The notes under the pieces are model-generated. The model did not search any database, had not been told where the DNA came from, and saw nothing but the letters and a program-made list of their open reading frames with translations. Source: Promethearchaeota archaeon (GTDB taxonomy: Archaea; Asgardarchaeota; Lokiarchaeia; Sigyniarchaeales; SOKP01). From it: a stretch of 54,061 nucleotides of DNA. The translations under genes and the position numbers were made by a program. Numbering within the stretch: the first letter of the stretch is position 1; each line of letters opens with the position of its first letter. This document shows, in pieces, positions 44,175 to 52,834 of this stretch. Location of the stretch: the NCBI GenBank assembly GCA_020343655.1, contig CP070805.1, positions 1,210,842 to 1,264,902 of the forward strand. The letters run 5' to 3'.

Positions 44175-46043
44175 ATGATATATAATAGGGAGGAAATAGA
44201 AGAGAATTATAGGGATTTGTTTGAACATTCATTAGATTTAATTTATGTAAGCGATTTAAATGGAAATTTTCTGGATGCCAATGATCTTACCTTAATTTCT
44301 TTGGGTTATGAAAGAGAAGAAATGTCAAATATTAAATTTTTAGATCTCCTTGAACCAGATGAATCTAAAATAGCATATACTGATTTGAAGGAAATAATAA
44401 AGACAGGAAAGCAATCCAAGCGTAGAGAATATAAAATAAAAGTTAAAAATGGCAATTTTATTTTTTTAGAAGCTTTCGCCGTTCCATTAAAAAAAAATGG
44501 TAAGATTTATGCAATTTTAGGTTTTGGTAAAAATGTTACATATCACAAAAAAGCAGAACAGAAATTGATAGATTCTGAAGAAATGTTTAGAGCACTCTAT
44601 AAAGAAGGACCAATTGCTACATATACATGGAAAAAACTTAACGATGATTTTGTTTTCATCGAATTTAACAATATGGCTGAAAAGATAACTAATGGGAATG
44701 TTGTAAGTTTTTTGGGGCATAGAGCATCTAATATGTATAAAGATAGACCAGATATTTTGAATGATTTACATAACTGTTCTAATAGAAAAATAAATATTAC
44801 GAGAGAGATGAAATATAAATTTCAGTTCACTGGGGAAGAAAAATATCTTTTAGTAAAATATGGTTATGTTAGACCAGATTTAGTGATTGTTCAAACTGAA
44901 GATATAACTGATATAAGAGTGGCAGAAGAAAAATTAAGGGAATCTGAATTAAAATACCGTTATCTCTATGAAAATACACCATTTTCTATTGTTCTTATAA
45001 ATTCTAAAGGGGAAATTGTGGATTGTAATCCAAGGACAGAAACTTTATTTGGATACAAGAAGACTGATTTACTGGGTAAATTATTTCATAAGATTTCAGT
45101 AATACATCCAGATTATTTACCAATCATAGTGGATCTTTTTAAAAAGTTCATAAAAGGTGAAAAGGTTCATCGAATTGATTTAATGATATATAAGAAAGAT
45201 GGAAGTTTATTATGGGTAAATTTACAGGCTTCATTAGTTCAATTAGAAAATAATTATTTTGTTCAGGCTTTATTTACTGACATTTCAAAACGAAAAGAAG
45301 CTGAATTCTTAATTAATGAAGAAATTGTAAAATTGAAAGAACTTGACCAAATAAGAAAAAATCTAATATCGAGAGTTGCTCATGAGTTAAAGACACCTCT
45401 TGCTTCTATTTGTGGAGGTGCTGAGTTTCTTACTAGTGTGTATAATAACCAAATAGGAAAAGAAGAATTAGAAATATTAAATTTAATTGATAAAGGCGGA
45501 AATAGATTAAAATATTTAGTTGATAATTTAATTGACATTTCAAGAATTGAATATGATAAGTTCAAGCTCAAAAAGCAAATGAATGATTTATGTGAAATAA
45601 TAAAAGAATCTTCTATAGAAATGAATCATATTATAAAAGAAAGAGAATTAAATCTTAATTTAAATTTACCTTACAAATTATACTTAAACATTGATAGAGT
45701 GAGAATTGAGCAAGTTATAATGAATTTATTGTCAAATGCAATTAAAAACACTCCTCAGAAAGGAACTATTACTGTTAAAGCAGAAACCCAAGAAAATTGG
45801 GCAATCCTCTCTGTAAGCGATACAGGAGTCGGATTAACCGGAGAAGAAATGGAAATACTTTTTACTCGATTTGGTAAAATAGAAAGATATGGAGAAGGCC
45901 TAGAATATATTGATATTCAAGGCTCTGGGCTTGGACTGTTTATCTCAAAGGAAATTGTGGATTTACATGGAGGTAATATTGGAGCAGAATCGGAAGGTAG
46001 ACATAAGGGGAGCAAATTTATTGTAAAATTACCAATCGATTAA
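44175..46043 (+). CDS. PAS sensor histidine kinase, tandem paralogue
   Basis: 622 residues, soluble. Two clear PAS domains (about 10-135 and 258-385) and, between them, a shorter PAS-like region (about 137-250: FRALYKEGPIATYTWKKLNDDFVF). HisKA has VAHELKTPLASICGG (His403) and the ATPase part has LLSNAIKNT, DTGVGL and GSGLGLFISKEIVDLHGG. From the last PAS onward the sequence resembles the upstream kinase segment by segment (EEIxKLKELDQIRK, DNLxDIxRIEYxKFKLKK), so a duplication is likely. It starts 38 bp after the first kinase gene and is probably co-transcribed. Confidence 0.92.
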   Translation: MIYNREEIEENYRDLFEHSLDLIYVSDLNGNFLDANDLTLISLGYEREEMSNIKFLDLLEPDESKIAYTDLKEIIKTGKQSKRREYKIKVKNGNFIFLEAFAVPLKKNGKIYAILGFGKNVTYHKKAEQKLIDSEEMFRALYKEGPIATYTWKKLNDDFVFIEFNNMAEKITNGNVVSFLGHRASNMYKDRPDILNDLHNCSNRKINITREMKYKFQFTGEEKYLLVKYGYVRPDLVIVQTEDITDIRVAEEKLRESELKYRYLYENTPFSIVLINSKGEIVDCNPRTETLFGYKKTDLLGKLFHKISVIHPDYLPIIVDLFKKFIKGEKVHRIDLMIYKKDGSLLWVNLQASLVQLENNYFVQALFTDISKRKEAEFLINEEIVKLKELDQIRKNLISRVAHELKTPLASICGGAEFLTSVYNNQIGKEELEILNLIDKGGNRLKYLVDNLIDISRIEYDKFKLKKQMNDLCEIIKESSIEMNHIIKERELNLNLNLPYKLYLNIDRVRIEQVIMNLLSNAIKNTPQKGTITVKAETQENWAILSVSDTGVGLTGEEMEILFTRFGKIERYGEGLEYIDIQGSGLGLFISKEIVDLHGGNIGAESEGRHKGSKFIVKLPID

Positions 46044-46065
46044 TTGAGCAAGAATTCCAGTTATA

Positions 46066-46653
46066 TTATAATATTTTAGCTAAATTATATCCTTTTTCTA
46101 TTAATTCAAAGTTTAATTCGCCTATTTTTTCACCCATACGTTTGAGAACAACTGTCTTTAAGTTATCTAAATGTAATTCTGGTAATGCCCTTGAAAGTAA
46201 TCCCAAAATAGGCGTATTAATAACCGGATTTCCATCGATTGTAAGATTTTTTTCGACTGCTAATTTACTGATATCTGCAACAACAATTTTAGTATCACTA
46301 CTGAGGTTGTACTTATTAACAAAAAATTCAGGATCTTTTTCAGAATTAATAACAAAAATCCCCCCTTTTCTAAGAGTAGAGGCTATTTCTTGGTTTAAAA
46401 CAGTCTCATCAAATATTATTAAAATATTAGGACTTTCTATTTGTGCTCTATCCCATATTGTATCAATTCGAGAGAGTTTAGCATATGCTTGAACGGGAGC
46501 GCCTCTTCTTTCTGCTCCAAATGAAGGATATGCATGCACATCCACAAATTTACCACTTAAATACGCAGCTTCTGCAATAATTTCACAAGCAGTCACAGCG
46601 CCCTGACCTCCCCTTCCACAAATAATGATTTCGATATTTTCTGCTTTAATCAT
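46066..46653 (-). CDS. porG: 2-oxoacid:ferredoxin oxidoreductase, gamma subunit
   Basis: 195 residues. GRGGQGAVTACEIIAEAAYLSG at the N-terminus, then HAYPSFGAERRGAPVQAYAKLS and later DISKLAVEKNLTIDGNPVINTPILGLLSRAL, all standard for the gamma subunit. It probably joins the PorABD complex encoded at 38673-41170. The gene lies about 4.9 kb upstream of porD on the same strand, separated by two kinase genes facing the other way, instead of in the usual adjacent position. Confidence 0.94.
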   Translation of the reverse strand: MIKAENIEIIICGRGGQGAVTACEIIAEAAYLSGKFVDVHAYPSFGAERRGAPVQAYAKLSRIDTIWDRAQIESPNILIIFDETVLNQEIASTLRKGGIFVINSEKDPEFFVNKYNLSSDTKIVVADISKLAVEKNLTIDGNPVINTPILGLLSRALPELHLDNLKTVVLKRMGEKIGELNFELIEKGYNLAKIL

Positions 46654-46863
46654 ATAAAAAGCCAGAGAAATTTGGATATATATTATTTATTATGAAGTTT
46701 ACCGAATAATATAAAATTTTTTTATATTTCTTTTATGAACATTGTTATAAAATCAAAATTGGAATATCAGTTCATTAAAAAAAAATAATATTAAGAAGAT
46801 TAAGATATTATAAATTATCATTAACCCAATTAATCGTTGTTATGCAGTCTATGTGAACATAAT

Positions 46864-47709
46864 ATGAAGAATGAAACTAGTTATTTTGAAGGAAGAGAAT
46901 TGAAAAGCCTATTCTATCAATGTTGGTTGCCCGATTCTGGAGAGATTAAGGCATATATTATTGCTATTCATGGATGGGGAACACATTCTGATAGATTGAA
47001 AATTCCTGCAGAATATCTTACAGAAAAAAGTTATGCAGTTTATGCATTTGATTTACGAGGGCATTGGAGAAATTCAGGTGATATCCCAGGACATATTGAT
47101 AGTATGGATCACATTCAAAAGGATACACTCCTTTTTATGGATTTTGTCCGTGAAATTGCAGGAAATAAAAAAATATTTTTGATGGGGCATTCTTTTGGAG
47201 GTTTAGTTAGTTTGATTTTTGCAATAAATCATCCCGCACTATCAGGGGTGCTAATTTCCTCACCTTTATTAGATATGTACTCAAAGTTATCAATGGGTAA
47301 AAAAGTAATAAAATCAATATCTAAAACCCTCGTTAAATTAGCACCTAATAAAATCCTAGACAATATTATCGATCAAAACCAATTAACAAGTGATTTAAAA
47401 ATATTAAGACAACACATTGCTGATAAGCATAAAATTGAAGTAATTTCCGCCAAATCAGCTACAGAGATAGATCGATCTATAAAATGGGCAATGGAAAATG
47501 CATCTAATTTACTTTGTCCTATATTACTTATGCAAGCTGGAAATGATAAAATTGTAGATAAAGCAAAGACGAAACAGTTTTTTGAGCGAGTTAGAAGCAA
47601 AGATAAGACTTACCGCGAATATGATGGTTTTCTACATGAACTATGGAATGAAAAAGGTAGAGCTCAAGTATATCAAGATATGTTTGTATGGCTCGAAAAA
47701 CATTTGTAA
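46864..47709 (+). CDS. Alpha/beta hydrolase, monoacylglycerol-lipase/lysophospholipase type
   Basis: 281 residues from ATG 46864; a TTG at 46837 would add nine residues including a CxxC and is less likely. Strand motif AIHGWGTHSDRLKIPAEYL, then FDLRGHWRNSGD, nucleophile elbow MGHSFGG (about residue 107), acid LMQAGNDKIVD and base FLHELWNEKGR, which is the HEL.NE tail typical of monoglyceride lipase-like proteins (COG2267). Likely cytosolic or peripheral membrane. Third alpha/beta hydrolase in the window. Confidence 0.9.
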   Translation: MKNETSYFEGRELKSLFYQCWLPDSGEIKAYIIAIHGWGTHSDRLKIPAEYLTEKSYAVYAFDLRGHWRNSGDIPGHIDSMDHIQKDTLLFMDFVREIAGNKKIFLMGHSFGGLVSLIFAINHPALSGVLISSPLLDMYSKLSMGKKVIKSISKTLVKLAPNKILDNIIDQNQLTSDLKILRQHIADKHKIEVISAKSATEIDRSIKWAMENASNLLCPILLMQAGNDKIVDKAKTKQFFERVRSKDKTYREYDGFLHELWNEKGRAQVYQDMFVWLEKHL

Positions 47710-47746
47710 TAGGAAAAAAAAATAAAGGGTTAATTTAATAAAAAGA

Positions 47747-48568
47747 TTATCTACCTTTGAATTTGGGCTCTGTTTTTGCCATAGATGCTCTAACGGCTGC
47801 TCGCCAATCAGATGTACGTAATGCTGCAGCATTATTTTTGGTCTCTAGATCTAATATTTTAACTAAAATCTCTCTAAAGTAATTATGCATTGTCTTTTTC
47901 ATCAATTTAATACTTAAACTTGGACCTTTTGGTGGTATTAGTCTTAGAGCTTGCTCTCTAGCATATGGTATTAATTTTTCTAAAGGTAGGACTTTGTTTA
48001 CTAAACCAAGTTTTTCAGCCTGCTGAGCTGTTATTTTATCACCAAAATATGCAATTTCTTTAGCTTTTTGAAAACCGACGAGAAATGGGAGCGTGAAGTG
48101 CGCTCCAAAAATGGGAAGGACTGCATTCCTTACAAAATAATATCCTATCCACGCATCTTCTGCCATATAAATTAAATCAGCCCCTACTTGACACATGGTT
48201 ATAGCAGAACCTATGGCTAAACCGTTTATTGCAGCTATAACAGGTTTTGAAAAATCCCAGAATTTTAAGCTTAACCTTTTATTTGTAAGGTCTGAAATAT
48301 CTATTTGTTCCTTAATTTCTGGAGGAAGTGATGTTAGATAATCCATTTTAGTATAATCACCAGAAGAGAAAGCATTAGCCTCCTTACAACCCGTTAGAAT
48401 AAGAACTCTTGCTTTTTTATCTTGCTCCATATCATCTAAAACCGTTTCAATTTCTAAAAAAGTAACTAACGACAAGGCGTTCTTTCTTTTAGGAATATTC
48501 AAGGTTATTGTACAAATCCCATTTTCTTCTTTTTCATAAATGATATCTGTAAAATCTTCAATGTTCAT
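47747..48568 (-). CDS. Enoyl-CoA hydratase/isomerase family protein
   Basis: 273-residue crotonase-fold enzyme that works on acyl-CoA esters. Fold segments: GICTITLNIPKRKNALSLVTFLEIE, ANAFSSGDYTKMDYL (first oxyanion-hole residue region), PVIAAINGLAIGSAITMCQVGADLIYMAEDAWIGYYFVRNAVLP (second oxyanion Gly and catalytic acid region) and the helix AQQAEKLGLVNKVLP. The exact reaction (hydratase, isomerase or hydrolase) is open. A GAGGGT sequence lies before ATG 48568, and an 8-bp inverted repeat lies just upstream (48578-48615). Confidence 0.92.
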   Translation of the reverse strand: MNIEDFTDIIYEKEENGICTITLNIPKRKNALSLVTFLEIETVLDDMEQDKKARVLILTGCKEANAFSSGDYTKMDYLTSLPPEIKEQIDISDLTNKRLSLKFWDFSKPVIAAINGLAIGSAITMCQVGADLIYMAEDAWIGYYFVRNAVLPIFGAHFTLPFLVGFQKAKEIAYFGDKITAQQAEKLGLVNKVLPLEKLIPYAREQALRLIPPKGPSLSIKLMKKTMHNYFREILVKILDLETKNNAAALRTSDWRAAVRASMAKTEPKFKGR

Positions 48569-48772
48569 TTTTACCCTCTATTAGTTTTGTTTTGATTATC
48601 TATTGATACTAATAGGTTAACTTTAAACTTTTTATATATTTATTATTTATTCTTTTAACGTAATCTATTTCTCAGCAATTCAAATTATTAAATTTGTAAT
48701 AAATAGAATTAATTTCTATTAAAAATTAATACACTTGTAGCATTTAATTCTAAATTACAACTTAATTTCTTA

Positions 48773-51670
48773 ATGCTTGATAAGATGTCTTTTATAGAAA
48801 TTAAATTCAAAGATTTAACACCAATGATGAAACACTGGTACTCAGTGAAGAAGAAATATCCAGAAAACCTTGTAGCCTATCGAATGGGTGATTTTTATGA
48901 ATTTTTCTATGATGACGCAGAAAGAATTTCAAAACTTTTAGGAATAACACTTACCAAACGTAAAATAGGAAATGATGCATATCCCTTAGCAGGGATTCCT
49001 CACCATTCAGGTCATAATTATTTTAATAATCTTATGAATCTTGGTGAAACTTTAGTAATAGTCGATCAGTTAGAAGATCCAAGTACTGTAAAGGGAAGAA
49101 TTGTGAAAAGAGGTGTTACACGGATACTTTCACCAGGCACAATAATAGAACCAAATTTATTAAAATCCAATGAGAATAATTATATCGCATCCATGATAAA
49201 AGAGAGAAGTGGGTTTGGCATTGCTTTCACAGATATCTCTACAGGAGAATTTGTAGCAACTGAATTTTCATTTAAGGATCAAGATCCACAGGAAAAATTG
49301 CTAAGCTTGTTTTCTCAATACGATCCTGTAGAATTAATTATACCTCCGGAATTAAAAAAGGATGAAAGACTTTTTATACTCTTAACAGATCTAACAAAAG
49401 CAATCATTAAACCTTATGAGGAACATGTGTTTTTATATGATGAGGCTTACACCCTAATTACTCGCCATTTTAAAATCTCTAATTTAAAAGGTTTTGGTTT
49501 AGAAGATAAACAAATGGCTATTCAGGCAGCTGGTGGCCTGTTAGCTTTTTTAAAAGATACCCAACGAGATATAATTCCAAATATTTTTAAAATCAATGTT
49601 ATACAAGAAAAAAATGTACTACACCTAGACTATATTACACAGAGGAATTTAGAATTAATTAACTCTCTATGGGAAAGAGGAAAAGATGCTACGTTATATT
49701 CTATTTTTAACCACACCCATACACCAATGGGAGCTCGTTTATTAAAGAAGTTTATTCTCCAGCCTTTAACAGATATTGAAGAAATCAATCAAAGACTTAA
49801 TATAGTTCAAAAATTTAAGGATGATATCTTTTTAAGGTCTGATTTAAGGGAGGAATTGAAAATTATTGGTGATCTCGAAAGATTTATTAATAGGATTAAT
49901 TATAGTGGTCGTTCCAATGCTCGAGATTTAATAAATATCAAGAATTCTTTAGAAAAATTACCAAAAATCAAAGAACTATTAGAAGGAGCAGATATTCCCG
50001 AAATTTCTTCATTCGTTAAAAATATTAGCACTTTTAATGAAGTAAAAGATCTAATAAACATTTCGATTAAAGACAATCCACCACCCACAATTAGTGAAGG
50101 CAATATTATTCGAGATGGTTTTAATGATAAAGTAGATGAGCTTAGAGATATCATTCACAATGGGAAAAAATATCTATTAGAGTATGAACAAGAGCAGAAG
50201 AAAAAATGGAATCTAACAACAGGATTAAAAATCGGTTATAATAATATCCTTGGTTATTATATTGAAATAACCTTGAGAACTCTTAAAAATATTCGTAGTG
50301 TTCCCAATGAATATATTGAAAGAGCAACGCTTAAAAACGCAAAAAGGTATACGACAAAAAGATTAAAAGAACTTGAAGAAAAAATTTTGAGTGCGGAAGA
50401 GAAAATTAATGATTTAGAATATGAGATTTTCAATACAATTCGCGAAAAAGTAGAAAAAGAGACTAAAAATATCCTTGAAACTGCTAATAATATCGCTGTT
50501 ATTGATGTTCTTGCATGCTTTGCTGAAGTAGCTGAGCAATATAATTATTATAGACCGATTGTAAATACAAACAATAAAATTGTAATTAAAGCTGGTAGAC
50601 ATCCTGTAGTTGAGCAAATTAACATAGATGAGCAATTTATACCTAATGATTGTTATTTAGATAATAAAAACGACCAACTATTAATTATTACTGGCCCTAA
50701 TATGGCAGGTAAAAGCACTTATTTACGACAAGTTGCTTTAATATGTATTATTGCGCAAATGGGATGTTTTGTTCCCGCAAAATCTGCCACAATTGGAATA
50801 ATCGATCAAATTTTCACTCGCATAGGGGCTTCAGATGATCTTGCAAGAAAATTAAGCACATTTATGATAGAAATGACTGAAACAGCTAAAATTTTAAACC
50901 ATGCTACCCCAAAAAGCCTTGTAATAATAGATGAGTTAGGGAGGGGAACAAGTACAAGTGATGGTCAGAGTATTGCAATGGCTACTCTTGAAAAACTTCA
51001 TGAATTAAAAATAAAGACTTTGTTTAGCACTCATTATCATCAATTAACAGAAATTAATTTACCAGGAGTCAAAAATTATCATTTAGATATTATTGAAAAT
51101 GATGATGGGAGTATTAATTTTGTGAGAACATTAAAACCAGGAAGTACCGATAAATCCTACGGAATTCATGTTGCTAAATTAGCGGGAATACCCGATGATG
51201 TCATAATAAGAGCTTTTGAAATTCTTGAACAAATAGAAGAAGAAGATCCATTTAAAACAACAGTCATAAAAAATGAGAATACAACGTCATCAAAAAAAGC
51301 TTATGATAAGATAATAAATGGAAAAAAAAATGAACTTGATAAATTAAATATGGAATTAAATGCTCTTAATGAATCGCTAAATGAATGTACTGAAGAATTA
51401 AATATAACAGAAAAAGATTTAGAAAGAAAAAGGCGAGAAATTAGGGAATTAGAATCTGAAATTGAAGCTAGTAAAGCTAAATTTTCGCAAAATAGTATTC
51501 CAAAGAAGAAAAAGTATATACAGACAAGTTTATTTGAACCTATAAGCAAGAGAGAAAAATTTACAGATTTATTAAATATTATTAAGGAAATTGATACAAA
51601 ATCTAATATTCCAGATAAGTTAAAAGATCGATTAATTGAACTTAAAAGAGAATTAGAAAAGCTTAACTAA
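48773..51670 (+). CDS. mutS: DNA mismatch repair protein MutS (MutS1)
   Basis: Recognises mismatches and recruits MutL; ATP-dependent clamp. 965 residues, complete. Domain I carries the mismatch-contact GDFYEFF (Phe-x-Glu, about residue 42), followed by connector, lever/clamp helices (about 270-600) and the ATPase: Walker A TGPNMAGKSTYLRQ (about 643), Walker B IIDELGRGTSTSDG and STHYHQL. A coiled-coil rich C-terminal tail (about 840-965) is longer than in E. coli MutS. Most archaea lack MutS1/MutL; a bacterial origin by transfer is likely. The gene ends with 4 bp overlapping the stop of a leftward gene. Confidence 0.97.
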   Translation: MLDKMSFIEIKFKDLTPMMKHWYSVKKKYPENLVAYRMGDFYEFFYDDAERISKLLGITLTKRKIGNDAYPLAGIPHHSGHNYFNNLMNLGETLVIVDQLEDPSTVKGRIVKRGVTRILSPGTIIEPNLLKSNENNYIASMIKERSGFGIAFTDISTGEFVATEFSFKDQDPQEKLLSLFSQYDPVELIIPPELKKDERLFILLTDLTKAIIKPYEEHVFLYDEAYTLITRHFKISNLKGFGLEDKQMAIQAAGGLLAFLKDTQRDIIPNIFKINVIQEKNVLHLDYITQRNLELINSLWERGKDATLYSIFNHTHTPMGARLLKKFILQPLTDIEEINQRLNIVQKFKDDIFLRSDLREELKIIGDLERFINRINYSGRSNARDLINIKNSLEKLPKIKELLEGADIPEISSFVKNISTFNEVKDLINISIKDNPPPTISEGNIIRDGFNDKVDELRDIIHNGKKYLLEYEQEQKKKWNLTTGLKIGYNNILGYYIEITLRTLKNIRSVPNEYIERATLKNAKRYTTKRLKELEEKILSAEEKINDLEYEIFNTIREKVEKETKNILETANNIAVIDVLACFAEVAEQYNYYRPIVNTNNKIVIKAGRHPVVEQINIDEQFIPNDCYLDNKNDQLLIITGPNMAGKSTYLRQVALICIIAQMGCFVPAKSATIGIIDQIFTRIGASDDLARKLSTFMIEMTETAKILNHATPKSLVIIDELGRGTSTSDGQSIAMATLEKLHELKIKTLFSTHYHQLTEINLPGVKNYHLDIIENDDGSINFVRTLKPGSTDKSYGIHVAKLAGIPDDVIIRAFEILEQIEEEDPFKTTVIKNENTTSSKKAYDKIINGKKNELDKLNMELNALNESLNECTEELNITEKDLERKRREIRELESEIEASKAKFSQNSIPKKKKYIQTSLFEPISKREKFTDLLNIIKEIDTKSNIPDKLKDRLIELKRELEKLN

Positions 51671-52596
51671 CCAAGAACTACTGGAATGATAAAAACGATT
51701 GTCGTCAGATAAACATAATAAACAGTTATTATTGAGACAAGGATAATCCGGTATAAATTTTTTCGATCCTCATTTCTAAGATTCTCTAAAAAAATTATCA
51801 ATAACAAACCAATGAACATTAAATGTGAAGGTTGTAACGCTTTCCACATAATTGAATCAAAAACCAAAATTCCTTGAATTTCTTCATCACTAAAAAGCCA
51901 GTTATTAAACATTTGAAAGAAATAATTAGGGAAAATAAAATAAGGGATGCAAACTATTAGAAATGGAACTACATAATAGAGAAGATCTTTCCACTTTATT
52001 TTTCTTGTAATAAGTAGAATAGGAAGAAATAATAATGCGGTTATCTTAAACGTAGCGAGAGTGAATAATATACCTGAAATCCATTTTTTACTTCTTTCTA
52101 AAAATATATAGGAATAAAATAAAAAGAATAAAATTAAAAAATTGACGTTATTATAATATGCATCAATGCTATAGCTAATAATACTCAAAATATAAAAAAT
52201 AAGTAAATCTTTTTTATTCTTAAACACTTTCGGTGATTCTCTAATAACTAGAATTACTAAAATCAATCGTAAAACATCCCAAACGTATACTCCGATCATT
52301 ACATTGTATGGTATTATATAAATTGGAAGAAATAAAAAATACCAAAAATAGAGATAATATGGTGGCCAGTCTGTAATTCCAATTGTACTATAGAAATCAA
52401 TCAAACCATTATCCATGCCTTCTATAAGGATTTTAAAATCAATATCCTTTGTGTCTTGAATCCATTCAGAGATTTCAAAGAAATATAAAAATATTCTTAA
52501 AATGATGAGAGTAATAGTGATGATTGTAAAAAAATACATAAAATACAAATGAATTGAGGATTTTTCCTTGTCGTCTATTATGGTTTGAGCGCTCAT
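51667..52596 (-). CDS. Membrane glycosyltransferase, GT87-like (DUF2029)
   Basis: 309 residues with about seven to eight transmembrane helices, starting near residue 17. After the first helix comes DFKILIEGMDNG, then TDWPPYYLYFWYFLFLP, then helices ending with FTLATFKITALLFLPILLITRKIKWKD, as in the polyprenyl-phosphate-mannose dependent GT87 family of cell-envelope glycosyltransferases. Somewhat shorter than typical (about 400 residues). It probably adds sugars to lipids or glycoproteins on the outside of the membrane. It lies between mutS and mutL on the opposite strand. Confidence 0.7.
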   Translation of the reverse strand: MSAQTIIDDKEKSSIHLYFMYFFTIITITLIILRIFLYFFEISEWIQDTKDIDFKILIEGMDNGLIDFYSTIGITDWPPYYLYFWYFLFLPIYIIPYNVMIGVYVWDVLRLILVILVIRESPKVFKNKKDLLIFYILSIISYSIDAYYNNVNFLILFFLFYSYIFLERSKKWISGILFTLATFKITALLFLPILLITRKIKWKDLLYYVVPFLIVCIPYFIFPNYFFQMFNNWLFSDEEIQGILVFDSIMWKALQPSHLMFIGLLLIIFLENLRNEDRKNLYRIILVSIITVYYVYLTTIVFIIPVVLG

Positions 52597-52834
52597 TATT
52601 TGCTTTCAATATAATTATTATTTAGTATTAAAAGAAATTTAAAAGACTTACCTTCAGTTTAATGAATTATTTATAAATCATCATTTCACCTTTAAGATTT
52701 AAGAACTCGGTTAGATCCAAATTTATTTAAACTTTAATAGTGTATTATTTTAAATTTGATTGTAATGAGAAATATATTAACATTATAAAACTATTTTATC
52801 ATTGGAAGGATTTTGAAAAGAGTTTACAAGTAGA
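52597..52834. other. 238-bp divergent promoter region of the glycosyltransferase and mutL genes
   Basis: No gene or tRNA is seen. It separates two divergent genes and should contain both promoters; no unambiguous TATA element could be singled out in this AT-rich stretch. Confidence 0.4.

Noticed and set aside
48578..48615. 8-bp inverted repeat CTATTAGT/ACTAATAG upstream of the enoyl-CoA hydratase gene
   Set aside because: Short arms with a 22-nt spacer in an AT-rich gap; could be an operator, but chance is a sufficient explanation.
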